24,290 nucleotides of DNA from Trachipleistophora hominis. Taxonomy: Eukaryota; Microsporidia; Pleistophoridae. Positions 9,972 to 18,207 of this stretch are shown here, piece after piece. The notes under the pieces are model-generated. The model saw only the letters and a list, made by a program, of their open reading frames with translations, was not told the DNA's origin and did not search any database. The position numbers and the translations under genes are program-made. The stretch's first letter is position 1. The number at the start of each line of letters is the position of its first letter. The stretch covers positions 1 through 24,290 of the forward strand of contig JH993847.1 in the NCBI GenBank assembly GCA_000316135.1, read 5' to 3'.

Positions 9972-10147
9972 TTATTGAATCACACGTGATGTGCTATAGT
10001 AGCATGGACGTGCGATAAATAAACTTAATTTAACTAAAACAATTAAAGATAAGAAATTACGAATACGCCCATCAATACGCCAAACGCAACCCCAAAAATA
10101 TTACATCACTTCATTATCTCCTCTCCATTAACAAGTAATCACATCAA

Positions 10148-10151
10148 CCCC
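10148..10151 (+). promoter_or_regulatory. CCCC start-site signal of rpb6
   Basis: A CCCC run ends two bases before the ATG (CCCCTCATGG). It matches the C-run seen before most genes in this window and fits the very short 5' leaders expected in microsporidia. Confidence 0.5.
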
Positions 10152-10153
10152 TC

Positions 10154-10513
10154 ATGGACTACGACCACAATTCAGAGAGCTCGACCACCGAAACGGTAGT
10201 AATCAAAGAACGCCCACCATCCCCGCCAAAAAAGAGTAACAAGCGCGTTACATCACCATTAATGACCAAATACGAAAAGACGCGTATAATAGGCATGCGA
10301 GCAATGCAACTATCGATGAATGCGCCACCGCTTGTAGAGATAGAGGCCGAGACAGACGCCTTACGGATTGCAGAGAAGGAGTTCTATGCGCGTAAGATAC
10401 CTTTCATCGTGCGAAGACGGTTGCCTGACAACACGTATGAGGATTGGAATGTTAATGAGCTGATTTATCCTGATGAAGGAATAGATTTTGCTAAGTATGA
10501 GATGAAGGAATAG
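10154..10513 (+). CDS. RPB6: RNA polymerase I/II/III common subunit Rpb6 (RPABC2)
   Basis: Small subunit shared by nuclear RNA polymerases I, II and III, homologous to bacterial omega; it clamps the largest subunit and supports assembly. Seen (119 aa): a short charged, Ser/Pro-rich N-terminus (1-35), then the diagnostic block [20 protein letters not shown] (37-56), which matches the family's TKYERARVLGTRALQI region. It is followed by [20 protein letters not shown], by [20 protein letters not shown] and by a terminal [12 protein letters not shown]. Most homologues have a longer acidic N-terminus (about 127-155 aa), so this copy is slightly trimmed, as is usual in reduced genomes. The start is fixed by CCCC immediately upstream. 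No oddities or breaks. Confidence 0.97.
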   Translation: MDYDHNSESSTTETVVIKERPPSPPKKSNKRVTSPLMTKYEKTRIIGMRAMQLSMNAPPLVEIEAETDALRIAEKEFYARKIPFIVRRRLPDNTYEDWNVNELIYPDEGIDFAKYEMKE

Positions 10514-11369
10514 AAATGTTATAATAACATTGCACTTTGTTAGGGCCGATGCTGTGAGATGGTTTATTAAAGACTGTCGTATTTTGAGACTGCAGTTCGT
10601 TTAATTTTTTTAAATTTTGTACAACACCTAGGCAAACTCTCCTGGTGCGCTGAGCACCGATCAAGGTCTTGATGACCGCTTTTCAGCGGTATAAACCGTT
10701 TAGTTTAGTTCTGGCACTCTCCACGATATAAAATATTTTCTCATTTACAACGGCTATGATGCTAAGACAAGTATTTGTTAAAGAATTACGATTTATGAAT
10801 ATTATGAGGGCAAAGAGTTTTGTTAAAGATATTTAAGGATTGAGAGGTATGAACAGCAATAATATACACCAGGCAGTTTTATCTACGCTATTAATATGGA
10901 TCAGTGCTCCTTTCGTGCCCAATAAAAATGTGTGCACGATAAAAATGTCGTTGCACAGATCAACTCGTGTAGTAAACGCAAAGAACAATTTTTATCTTAA
11001 ATACAAAAAAGTAGAAATTCTTAATAAAATAAACCATTTTAAACACCACAGAGAATATTATCAGTCATTCTCTATGAAAAGTAACCTAAAGGGTAATTTG
11101 TTTGTACATGCTCCTTTTCCAATCATAGTTTATCATTCTAAATTGTGTATTCAATCAAAATTAGGTTTTATTACCATCAATTGACCAATCCCATCGTTCA
11201 ACACGTTCATTCATTCCATTATACTCTATCCTACCATACAATATTACATCGTTCAACACATTCATTCATATTAGTCTTACAATGTTCATTCATCACAGTC
11301 CTACCATACAATATTACAACACATAATTTCCAAACACAAACCATCCATTCTATAATTCACACACCATCC
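10514..11369. other. Spacer with structured segment, otherwise AT-rich
   Basis: Apart from the hairpin-rich segment at 10627-10715, the spacer is AT-rich. A 114-codon frame at 10840-11184 has no recognisable domain and a composition like random AT-rich DNA, so it is not called. Near 11200-11340, ACATTCATTCAT and CCTACCATACAATATTAC recur in a loose way. Confidence 0.6.
10627..10715 (+). ncRNA. Candidate structured RNA with three consecutive hairpins
   Basis: This segment is locally GC-richer than its surroundings and contains three adjacent hairpins: GGTGC-GCTGA-GCACC (10644-10658), ATCAA-GGTC-TTGAT (10660-10673) and ACCGCT-TTTC-AGCGGT (10675-10690). CTAGGC upstream can pair weakly with GTTTAG downstream to close the group. 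A U-rich run (10601-10619 on this strand) precedes it. I could not match it to tRNA, 5S, U1, U2, U4, U5, U6, SRP, RNase P or U3 RNA from memory. TGATGA inside hairpin 2 resembles a snoRNA C box, but no well-placed D box was found. Strand is uncertain because hairpins form on either strand. Confidence 0.35.
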
Positions 11370-11576
11370 TCAATCGAACCGCGGCTTCTCCACAGGATTC
11401 AAATTCGCCAAAAAGAATATTCCCCACGTTATATACGCAGCTATCAGCGTTCCACACACCACGAAATTAGTCAATTGTTTATCCCTAACTTTAAACATTG
11501 TAACAGCCATTCTACCGCCATAAATCATAAGTATTAACACGATTAGTGACACGAGAAAGTATAGCAACGGAGGCAT
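11370..11576 (-). CDS. VMA9: V-type proton ATPase subunit e (Vma9-like)
   Basis: Small hydrophobic Vo subunit of the vacuolar H+-ATPase, needed for assembly of the proton-translocating sector. Seen (68 aa from ATG at 11576): first membrane helix LLYFLVSLIVLILMIYGG (4-21), a short charged loop with KVRDKQ (29-34), second helix FVVCGTLIAAYITWGIFFLA (38-57), and the conserved family ending ANLNPVEKP (57-65). An in-frame ATG 54 codons upstream would add a Ser/Pro/Thr/Gln-rich tail with no family counterpart. The inner start is preferred because the family is about 65-80 aa and begins directly with helix 1, and because CCC lies 14-16 bases before this ATG. The next recognisable gene is V-ATPase subunit a, its direct partner in Vo, on the opposite strand. 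Confidence 0.85.
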   Translation of the reverse strand: MPPLLYFLVSLIVLILMIYGGRMAVTMFKVRDKQLTNFVVCGTLIAAYITWGIFFLANLNPVEKPRFD

Positions 11577-12454
11577 CGTTGTTTTGTATGGGATCAATGA
11601 TTTTTTTTGTTTTTGTGGTGATAAAGGGGACGAATTGAATGGTGTGGATACGGTGGATTGGAGAGAAACAAACGTATGGTGGTTGTTTGTGGATGGAATG
11701 ATGAGTATGGCTTGTGGTTGGTTGTTGGGCGATGACATTGTGATGGATAAAGGTGAAAGAGGTAATTTAATATATTTCGTTTTTATAACATTCTTTAATA
11801 CGAGTAGGACAAGAGACTAGTATTCATACTTTATTTCTCTTATTATAACACTGTTTAATATGTTTAAGACAAGAAACTAATATTTCTACTTTATTTCTCT
11901 TATTTTAACATTCTTTAATATGAGTAAAACTAACAAATGCTAAAAGTACCATTTTATTACGTTATAATAACCTCAAATAAAATTTACAACGTTAAGAACG
12001 TGTTTAAAATACATTAAAAATGGTATTAATAGATAATTTACATTTCATAGCAAATATTTAACCATCCATTACGTAACATGTAAGAATGTCAATATTAGAA
12101 TAATTACCAGACTGTGCACCATAAATCATATTTTACCGGTTCATATTGCATCCTGTCAAAGTTATTAATTTTTTCTTTATCAGATTACCGCTTAGAGTTC
12201 AAAATTAAAACGAACACGTGATATAAAACAAGAGAACGATCAAATCAGTCATTGTACAGCACTCCATAACAAGGTTATATCTAATGACATATGGCCTGTT
12301 ACAGAATACGAGAATAAAACTGCTATTAAAGTTAGCATATGGTAATTAATACCATACGATTATCTTAATTTGTAAATTCTTGGTTAGTATTACTACGTGT
12401 TTACGTAATAAACAGGATTTTTTTAAAAAAGAGTTTTATTTAAAAATCTGGTGA

Positions 12455-12655
12455 CTAACCTTCCATCTTATTATCATCATCGTTTAAATCATCTTCCGCC
12501 TCCTCATTGTCAACAGCAAAAATAATAAATCCCTTTTCTGGCCCGCTAGAACTTCAACCATTGCCACCGGCCTTCCGTTCATAGAAATAAACACGATTAT
12601 CACAGCAAAGAACGCAAAAGCAGAAAAGGTAACACTTGATTACTTTCCAGTGCAT
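12455..12655 (-). pseudogene. Possible small secreted-protein remnant with one in-frame stop
   Basis: On the minus strand a frame from ATG at 12655 opens with a signal-peptide-like stretch (MHWKVIKCYLFCFCVLCC), reads FYERKAGG, meets one TGA, then continues in the same frame through GPEKGFIIFAVDNEE and an acidic tail to TAG. The FYE-KAGG part lies within the dispersed repeat family. A frame open on both sides of a single stop in AT-rich DNA suggests a decayed gene of 66 codons, but chance is not excluded. No function is assigned. Confidence 0.3.
12531..12588 (+). repeat. Dispersed short repeat, copy B
   Basis: CTTTTCTGGCCCGCTAGAAC followed by CCATTGCCACCGGCCTTCC and GTTCATAGAAA matches the family core. 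Relative to copies C and E the central part differs by small insertions. It lies inside the possible pseudogene. Confidence 0.75.
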
Positions 12656-13014
12656 CACAGTTATAAATTCACAATAATACCAATCAGGAAGGTTATTGTA
12701 ATAGCACCGTTTAAAAATAATATTACCATAATAATTCTTAGTTTAGTATGTTTAAGAATAACCAATCTATACCATTTAATACTTCGTATTTAGCATTCTT
12801 TCCATTCCTAAACATTATTTTCATATTCTAAAGGTTATCGTTCAATGTACGGCTGTTTTACAATAATTTATTTATTTTTGTATATTCAACGATACAATCC
12901 TTCATTTTAACAACAAATTGTTTGTGATTAAGAAATTATTACGTATTTACAATGTTTAAGAATCAGTAAGTGTTAATTATTGGCGGTAGATTGTCTTAAC
13001 CTCATTGTCTAATA

Positions 13015-13125
13015 ATATTGTTAAGTAATGATAATAATAGTATTGGTAAGTAATGGTAAAGATAACTATTGTTAAGTAATGGTAACTACTGGTAAGTAAT
13101 GGTAAGTAATGGTAATGGTAATAAT
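13015..13125. repeat. Simple repeat of GTAAGTAATG words
   Basis: About eight imperfect copies of GGTAAGTAATG or GTTAAGTAATG occur in direct orientation with irregular spacing. It is non-coding. Confidence 0.75.
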
Positions 13126-13779
13126 GTACTAGTGATGAGTAACAAAAGATAAATTATAATACTAAGTACGTATTATTACTAAATATACATTATTAGTATT
13201 AGCATTAAATATGTACTATCAAGCATTCATTGCCAATACGTTAATCCTTTACAACATCAATCGTTTATCGTACATCACTCTACCACCATTTCCATTTAAC
13301 CAACCATCTCTTCTCTCACTATCAGTTTTATTGTCAAAACGTCAGCAAAAAATTTATCGTATGATATCAATCCGTAAGCGTAGCAATGTTTGTATAGACA
13401 ACGTGTTAATAAAGAATGTTTAATCGTTTTATAGAAATGCGGTAGAATTAGTGTTTAGTAGATTTAACAAATTAAACACGTCCACTAAATATTTATATTT
13501 AGTAAGCAGTTAAATGGTTAAATAATTAAAACGTTTTATACTCACTACTTACATTACTTACGACCTATTGCTTACCATCAAATTCTATAAATGCTTACAT
13601 CCACTAATTTTACTAAACTACTAATTTTTACGTCCTCGTATCACTAATAGCTCAGCCCGTCAGCATCTCTTTCATTGGTGCTATCGCCCGTCCACCAATG
13701 GTTGATCTGATACACCCGCACAATCAAAACAAAAAAGAAAAAAATCCCTTTAACCTCACAAACAAAGCAAAAACAAAAA

Positions 13780-16500
13780 ATGTTCCTACAATCGGAGAAA
13801 ATGCGGCGAATATCGCTATACATCAACAAAGAGAACGTAAGACGTGCACTATACGAGCTGGGCAAGCTCAAGCTCATCCAGTTCATCGATCTCAACACGC
13901 ACCTCAAGAACGAGCACCTGCCGTACAACAAGGAGATCCTACACTACGAAAAGCTGCGCAGCAAGATAAATTTCCTGATGGGCGAGATTGAGGCGTACGA
14001 GCTGGACGTGCCGTGCACCGAGCACGTGTTTGACGAGGATGCGGTCGAGCGGCACTTTAACAGGCTGCTTGAGCTCAAGGCGATACGTGACGGTGCGCAG
14101 GAGCAGCTCACCAATCTGAACGAGAACCTTTTCATTCTGGAGGAGATGAAGGAGCACGACTTCTCGGCATCGTCGTGTCTCACAGGAATAATCGACAACG
14201 ACAAGGTGCTGCTGCTGCGGCGCATCCTTGAGAGCGTGCTCAAGAACAACCTCGTGGTGCACGTCAAGACGGGCAGGCGCACGGTGTTCGTGATCTTTAC
14301 GCACGGCGAGGAGGCGTTCGAGAAGATCAAGAAGATCTGCGTGTCGTTCAACGCGCGCATCTTCATGATGAAGAACGAGGCGGAGCGCAGCGTAGAGGAG
14401 GAGAACGCGCAGGACGAGCGCGCACAGGACCAGAAGGACGAGCCTGAGGACGAGAACCAGACGAACATTCTGCGCGTGACCGCGCTCATCCAGCAGTATC
14501 AGCACGTGTACGCCAACAACGAGAACAGCATACGCAGTGAGCTCAGCACGATAGCACAGCACATTTACACGTGGCGGTACAAGACCCGCCAGATGCTGCG
14601 CATTCTTAAGACGCTCAACCGGCTGCGCGAGAGCACCGCGTTTATTGGCGAGGGCTACGTGCCTGAGTCTAAGTTTGCGGTGTTTCAGAGCGCAGTGAAT
14701 GCGATCTGCGATGCGCACGGGCGCATTGCGTATGAAGAGCAGGTGCGTACGGGCGATAATCTTGAGGTGAGTGTCCTTGTGACGGGTGATAATACGAATA
14801 GAAGGGAGAGTAGGATGAGGGAGAGGGAGATACGGCGAATGATGGATGAAGGGGATGATGGAGAGAATAAGGGGAATAAGGAAGGAGAGTATCATGAGGT
14901 AGTACGAGGGGGAGTTCGAGTTGGTGAGGGCAGGGCTGGTGAGGGCAGCAGTGGTGATCGAGTTAATGAGGTCAGGGCTGGTGAGGGCAGTGGTGATCGA
15001 GTTGATGAGGTCAGGGCTGGTGATGAAGATTGTCGTGTGGTGAGCGAAGAACGAACAGCTGATGAAGATAAACACTGTGATAAAGATAGAACAGGTGATA
15101 AAGATGAAGATGATGATTCTAAGGAGGAGAGCGTAGAAGAAAGTACAAGAAGAAGAAAAGAACGGCCAAACAAAATGAAAAACGAAGATAAGAAAATCAA
15201 AGATAGGAAAATAAAACAAAACAACGACAATCAAAGGAACAGCCCAAAGAACAGCGCACAGCCCTTGAAGAGCGCCCCCTACAAGAACGACAACTCCTCA
15301 TTGAGCAACTCAATGGAGGACATCCGTGCAGCACGCGAACAAAACGAGGACCACAAGATGAACGAGCACGAAATGCCGCCAACGTTCTTCAAGACGAACA
15401 TCTTCACGCGTCCCTTCCAGGAAATGAACGACGTGTACGGCGTGCCCTCGTACCGCGAGATAAACCCGGCGCCGTTCACGATCGTAACGTTTCCCTTCCT
15501 GTTCGGTGCGATGTTTGGCGACGTGGGCCACGGCCTAATTCTCGTGCTCATTGCGGTGGCGTTTATAATGCGGCCGGGGCTGGCACGCGCGCACGAGATG
15601 GTTGAGATGGTGGTGAACGGCCGGTACATGCTGCTGGCGTGCGGAGTGGCGAGCATGTACTTTGGGCTGCTGTACTCGGAGTGCTTTGGCGTGGCGCTGC
15701 CGCTGTTCAAATTTGGGGGCGTGACGTATTTTGGGGTGGACCCTTCGTGGCACGAGGCGCGCAACGGCATGAACCTGATGAACTCGCTCAAGATGAAGAT
15801 GAGCGTTGTGATAGGAACGCTGCACATGGGCCTTGGGCTTGGCCTGGCAGCGTTCAACACGCTGCTAAGCGGCGACACGCTGCTGTTCTACTGCAAGGTG
15901 CTGCCGCGCATTCTGTCGTTCGCGTGCTTTGCAGGGTACCTGAGCGTGCTCATCGTTATAAAGTGGATACGGCCGTTCAAGCCGAGCATAATCAACACGA
16001 TCGTGCTGATGTACACCGACCCGTTCAAGGCCGAGCTGTTCTATCCGGGCCAGCAGTACGTGCAGCTGTTCATGCTGGCGCTGTTTGCGATGTGCATGCC
16101 GTGGATGATGGCATCGTATCCGCTGATGCTGTTCGTCAGGCACAGGCGAAAGAACCTGTCGGACGTGATCATACACTTTGGGATTGAGGCGATTGAGTTT
16201 AACATTGGTCTTATCTCCAATATCAGCTCGTACCTGCGTATCTGGGCCGTATCGCTTGCGCATTCGCAGCTCACGGGCATTATACATAAGTATACGATGG
16301 GGAGCAGCAGCGTGCTGCTGCGCATTGTTACTGCGCCTGTATGGCTGGCAGCCACGATGGTGCTGATGGTAGCGCTTGAGGGGCTGAGCAGTTCGTTGCA
16401 TGCCATGCGGTTGAACTGGATAGAATTTAATTCTAAGTTTTATGATGGACAGGGCAATGCGTTTGAGCCCCTTAACTTTGACGAGGACAGCGATGCTTAG
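13780..16500 (+). CDS. VPH1: V-type proton ATPase subunit a (Vph1/Stv1 family)
   Basis: Vo subunit that forms the proton half-channels against the c-ring and anchors the peripheral stalk; acidifies vacuolar or endosomal compartments. Seen (906 aa): N-terminal cytosolic domain starting MFLQSEKM...ELGKLKLIQFIDLN (family signature), predicted coiled stretches to about 330, a low-complexity insert (about 336-530), then the conserved NIFTRPFQEMNDVYGVPSYR block. The membrane domain begins at about 555 with FPFLFGAMFGDVGHG (571-585) and several hydrophobic helices. The essential helix has SSYLRIWAVSLAHSQL; Arg820 corresponds to the proton-path Arg735 of yeast Vph1. The C-terminus is short and acidic. 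Without the insert, the length of about 715 aa would be compact for the family. The start is the first in-frame ATG; CCC lies 32-34 bases upstream. Codon use is GC-rich except in the insert. The gene appears functional. Confidence 0.97.
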   Translation: MFLQSEKMRRISLYINKENVRRALYELGKLKLIQFIDLNTHLKNEHLPYNKEILHYEKLRSKINFLMGEIEAYELDVPCTEHVFDEDAVERHFNRLLELKAIRDGAQEQLTNLNENLFILEEMKEHDFSASSCLTGIIDNDKVLLLRRILESVLKNNLVVHVKTGRRTVFVIFTHGEEAFEKIKKICVSFNARIFMMKNEAERSVEEENAQDERAQDQKDEPEDENQTNILRVTALIQQYQHVYANNENSIRSELSTIAQHIYTWRYKTRQMLRILKTLNRLRESTAFIGEGYVPESKFAVFQSAVNAICDAHGRIAYEEQVRTGDNLEVSVLVTGDNTNRRESRMREREIRRMMDEGDDGENKGNKEGEYHEVVRGGVRVGEGRAGEGSSGDRVNEVRAGEGSGDRVDEVRAGDEDCRVVSEERTADEDKHCDKDRTGDKDEDDDSKEESVEESTRRRKERPNKMKNEDKKIKDRKIKQNNDNQRNSPKNSAQPLKSAPYKNDNSSLSNSMEDIRAAREQNEDHKMNEHEMPPTFFKTNIFTRPFQEMNDVYGVPSYREINPAPFTIVTFPFLFGAMFGDVGHGLILVLIAVAFIMRPGLARAHEMVEMVVNGRYMLLACGVASMYFGLLYSECFGVALPLFKFGGVTYFGVDPSWHEARNGMNLMNSLKMKMSVVIGTLHMGLGLGLAAFNTLLSGDTLLFYCKVLPRILSFACFAGYLSVLIVIKWIRPFKPSIINTIVLMYTDPFKAELFYPGQQYVQLFMLALFAMCMPWMMASYPLMLFVRHRRKNLSDVIIHFGIEAIEFNIGLISNISSYLRIWAVSLAHSQLTGIIHKYTMGSSSVLLRIVTAPVWLAATMVLMVALEGLSSSLHAMRLNWIEFNSKFYDGQGNAFEPLNFDEDSDA
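14785..15369 (+). other. Low-complexity insert in V-ATPase subunit a
   Basis: About residues 336-530 are dominated by Glu, Asp, Lys, Arg, Gly and Asn with no hydrophobic core. They contain repeats of the type VNEVRAGEGSGDR. The insert sits between the N-terminal cytosolic domain and the conserved block just before the membrane domain. Its base composition is richer in A and G and poorer in GC than the flanking coding sequence. It is certainly in frame and has no intein or intron features. Confidence 0.88.
14931..15027 (+). repeat. In-frame tandem repeat in V-ATPase subunit a insert
   Basis: AGGGCTGGTGAGGGCAG, GGTGATCGAGTT and GATGAGGTC recur. Full units start near 14931, 14970 and 15009, with spacing of 39 bases or so. 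All are multiples of three, encoding RAGEG-SGDRV-(N/D)EV blocks. Confidence 0.82.
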
Positions 16501-17099
16501 TGTTATTTGTTGTGTTGTATGGGGGGTGGTGTTGTATGAGGTATGGTGCTGTAGGGGAGGGGTAGATAATAGTAGATAGGGTGTAATAACATAGATAGGA
16601 TATTTTTAGAGTATGAGGATCGTTAGAGTAGATAGGGTGAGGATCTTTAGAGTATGAGGATCGTTAGAGTAGAGCCTATCATTAGAATAAGATCGTTAGA
16701 GTAGAAGACACTTTCATACCACGTATTGATCATACCTCGTATTGATCATCATAGGTAGAAAGTACTGGTCATTATTTTTAATCTTAAGAATTCGTTCAAC
16801 GCATACCACTCGTTCGTAATTACAAGACCATGATATGTCAATGAGATGCTCCTGCTGTAGATAGAAGGATGCTAATTAAACGATTTTTACAATTTTTATT
16901 GATTTAGTAAGTATTAATGAAGTGTTAGTAGTAAAAGACTTATTACTATTCTATTCCCCTATTCTATTCTATTCCCCTATTACTATTTCCTTACTACTAT
17001 TTCCTTACTCTACCTCACTATACCTCATACCCCCCATCCTATCCTACCCTATAAATGCTAAAATACTTTACCCCATGATATTCCGTAAAATACTCATCT
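16501..17099. other. Spacer with short GATCGTTAGAGTA repeats
   Basis: No gene was seen. Between 16590 and 16700, GAGGATCGTTAGAGTA and GATAGGGTG words repeat several times. TACCTCGTATTGATCAT/CACGTATTGATCAT is duplicated at about 16719-16749. The part nearest the next gene is pyrimidine-rich (CTATTCCCCTATTACTATTT-like). Confidence 0.65.
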
Positions 17100-17124
17100 A
17101 TGATATTCCGTAAAACACTCATCT
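17075..17124 (+). repeat. 25-bp tandem duplication containing the start codon
   Basis: ATGATATTCCGTAAAA-(T/C)ACTCATCT occurs at 17075-17099 and again at 17100-17124, with 24 of 25 bases identical. CCCC precedes the first copy only. Because 25 is not a multiple of three, the first ATG opens a frame of 12 codons that ends at a TAA inside the second copy, while the second ATG opens the 121-codon gene. Confidence 0.9.
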
Positions 17125-17465
17125 CCTTAACAATACCATCACCACCCACAAACATACAGCAACACGTAACACGCACACTCTCCCCATGCATCCTAAAATA
17201 CTCCTCCAAACTAAACGGCATTCTTCTATCGTACACCCTGCTAGGCACCACCAACGAGTACAGAATAGTGTATGACAATGCTGAGCTGTTAGGCACCTTT
17301 CTGGTGGAGTGTGTTGTTATGGATGTGCGTGGTGATGTGGTACGGGTTGTTGATGGCTATGCGCTTGGCGTGTTTTATGTTGGGGATTGTATGCATTTTA
17401 GGGTGAGGGGGGTTAGACAGGGAAAGGGTAATGCAGAGTTAGTAGGGGACAGGTTAGGAGAATAG
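17100..17465 (+). CDS. Probable RNA polymerase stalk subunit (Rpb7/Rpa43/Rpc25 family)
   Basis: The family call rests on pattern, not on a strong motif. Of 121 residues, the N-terminal half (TIPSPPTNIQQHV, then CILKYSSKLNGILLSY) resembles the tip domain of Rpa43-type subunits, where a helix ending in LLxYxxxLxGVxLAY is typical. The second half (LLGTFLVECVVMDVRGDVVR, then YALGVFYVGD and MHFRVRGVRQGKG) resembles the OB-fold, including the late 'hFxVrxv...vG' strand shared by Rpa43 and Rpb7. Of the three paralogues Rpa43 (RNA polymerase I) fits best. The protein is shorter than any usual member (about 170-320 aa). The opposite-strand frame at 17039-17296 overlaps it but lacks such features. The 25-bp duplication at its 5' end places the C-run next to an out-of-frame ATG. 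Alternatives: unknown OB-fold protein. Confidence 0.6.
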   Translation: MIFRKTLISLTIPSPPTNIQQHVTRTLSPCILKYSSKLNGILLSYTLLGTTNEYRIVYDNAELLGTFLVECVVMDVRGDVVRVVDGYALGVFYVGDCMHFRVRGVRQGKGNAELVGDRLGE

Positions 17466-17843
17466 CAGTGGTTAGAGGGGGTATGTATGAGTAGTGGTTA
17501 GAAGAATAGTAGTGGTTAGGAGAATAGTAGTGGTTAGAGGATGGATGATTAGTGTGGTATGAATAGGTAAGTATAACCATTATAATAAGTATAAAGACTA
17601 TAATCATTATGATTATAACCATTATAAAGATTATAATAAGTATAAAGATTATCACCCTCTAACCCTAATCATTATAATAAGTATAACCCTCTAACCCTAA
17701 TCATAAACTAATTAAAGACTCTCTAAGTGTTAAACCCTCTCAAAATTATTTATTATTCTATCCATTGCCCTAATCATTCCTTTTAACTTAACAGGTTGGT
17801 TGTACTACGTTGCTTGTACTTAATTAACGTTCTACTTACGTAT

Positions 17844-17886
17844 TATTAATTAAGGATAGACCCTTTATGACAGACAAGCCATACAT
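17844..17886 (+). repeat. Short retroelement-leader-like fragment
   Basis: TTATTAATTAAGGATAGACC followed by CTTTATGACAGACAAGCC matches the sequence directly before the gag remnant (23207-23248: GATTAATAAAAGGACCCCTT then GTGACAGACAAGTC) and a third copy at 20389-20432. Confidence 0.6.
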
Positions 17887-18000
17887 TGATTACATTCATT
17901 ATTAATTGTATTTCATATTAAGTTGTTCTTTCTATCGTTGTTACTACTCCTTGTTGATTGTTAATCTCTCTATCGTTGTTACTACTCTTTATCTCGTGAT

Positions 18001-18207
18001 AATACTAATTTACTATTCCCTAATCCTTAACCCTTCCTACCAATCCTAACTACTCCTCTACTAAGACTATTCCTAACTATTCCTCTACTAATCCTTAACC
18101 CTTCCTACTACTCCTTACTATTCCTCTACTAATCCTTAACCCTTCCTACTAATCCTAACTATTCCTACTACTCCTCTACCAATCCCTAACTACTCCTCTA
18201 CTACTCC
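18001..18207. repeat. Pyrimidine-rich degenerate tandem repeat at 3' end of cdc4
   Basis: CTACTAATCCTTAACCCTTC and CTAACTATTCCTCTACTA words alternate several times up to the stop codon of the minus-strand cdc4 gene. Transcribed from cdc4, the 3' untranslated part would be purine-rich. Confidence 0.75.

Larger units (their letters stand above)
9696..10153. other. Spacer between membrane-protein gene and rpb6
   Basis: No gene was seen. It contains a clear inverted repeat at 9944-9971 and a short one just after it. Sequence close to the rpb6 start becomes C-rich. Confidence 0.6.
11577..13779. other. Long AT-rich spacer between V-ATPase genes
   Basis: No intact gene is supported. Contents: ACATTCTTTAATA-type imperfect repeats at 11780-11930 (TTTATTTCTCTTATT recurs at about 11829 and 11889), a possible small pseudogene at 12455-12655 that includes a dispersed repeat copy, and a GTAATGGTAA-rich simple repeat at about 13015-13125. 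A frame at 13211-13423 has no domain features and is not called. Confidence 0.6.
17466..18207. other. Spacer with several simple repeats and a retroelement-like fragment
   Basis: No gene was seen. From 17466, AGAATAGTAGTGGTTAG is repeated about three times. From 17560 to 17700, TATAATAAGTATAA and ATTATAACC words recur, and CCCTCTAACCCTAATCAT occurs twice. A fragment like the 3' end of the LTR-like leader lies at 17844-17886. From 18001 onwards the + strand is almost entirely pyrimidine plus A, with repeats of CTACTAATCCTTAACCCTTC. Confidence 0.65.

Noticed and set aside
10660..10680. C/D-box snoRNA based on TGATGA
   Set aside because: No CTGA at a suitable distance with a terminal stem; the only CTGA lies upstream inside hairpin 1.
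10840..11184. 114-codon plus-strand frame
   Set aside because: A frame of this length is not rare in this much AT-rich DNA. The peptide is rich in Asn, Lys, Ile and His without pattern and there is no C-run before it.
11577..11738. 54-residue N-terminal extension of V-ATPase subunit e
   Set aside because: Ser/Pro/Thr/Gln-rich with no family counterpart. The family starts at the first membrane helix, and a CCC signal falls inside the extension.
13939..15234. Long minus-strand frame of 431 codons opposite V-ATPase subunit a
   Set aside because: It lies antisense to a clearly conserved gene, its peptide is Leu/Arg/His/Val-rich without domain features, and stop-poor antisense frames are expected opposite GC-rich coding sequence.
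17039..17296. Minus-strand 85-codon frame overlapping the polymerase-like gene
   Set aside because: No recognisable motif, while the plus-strand frame shows polymerase stalk-like patterns and the C-run lies on that strand.
17645..17705. Possible interstitial telomere repeat (CTAACCCTAATC twice)
   Set aside because: Only two imperfect copies separated by other sequence; part of a local simple repeat field.
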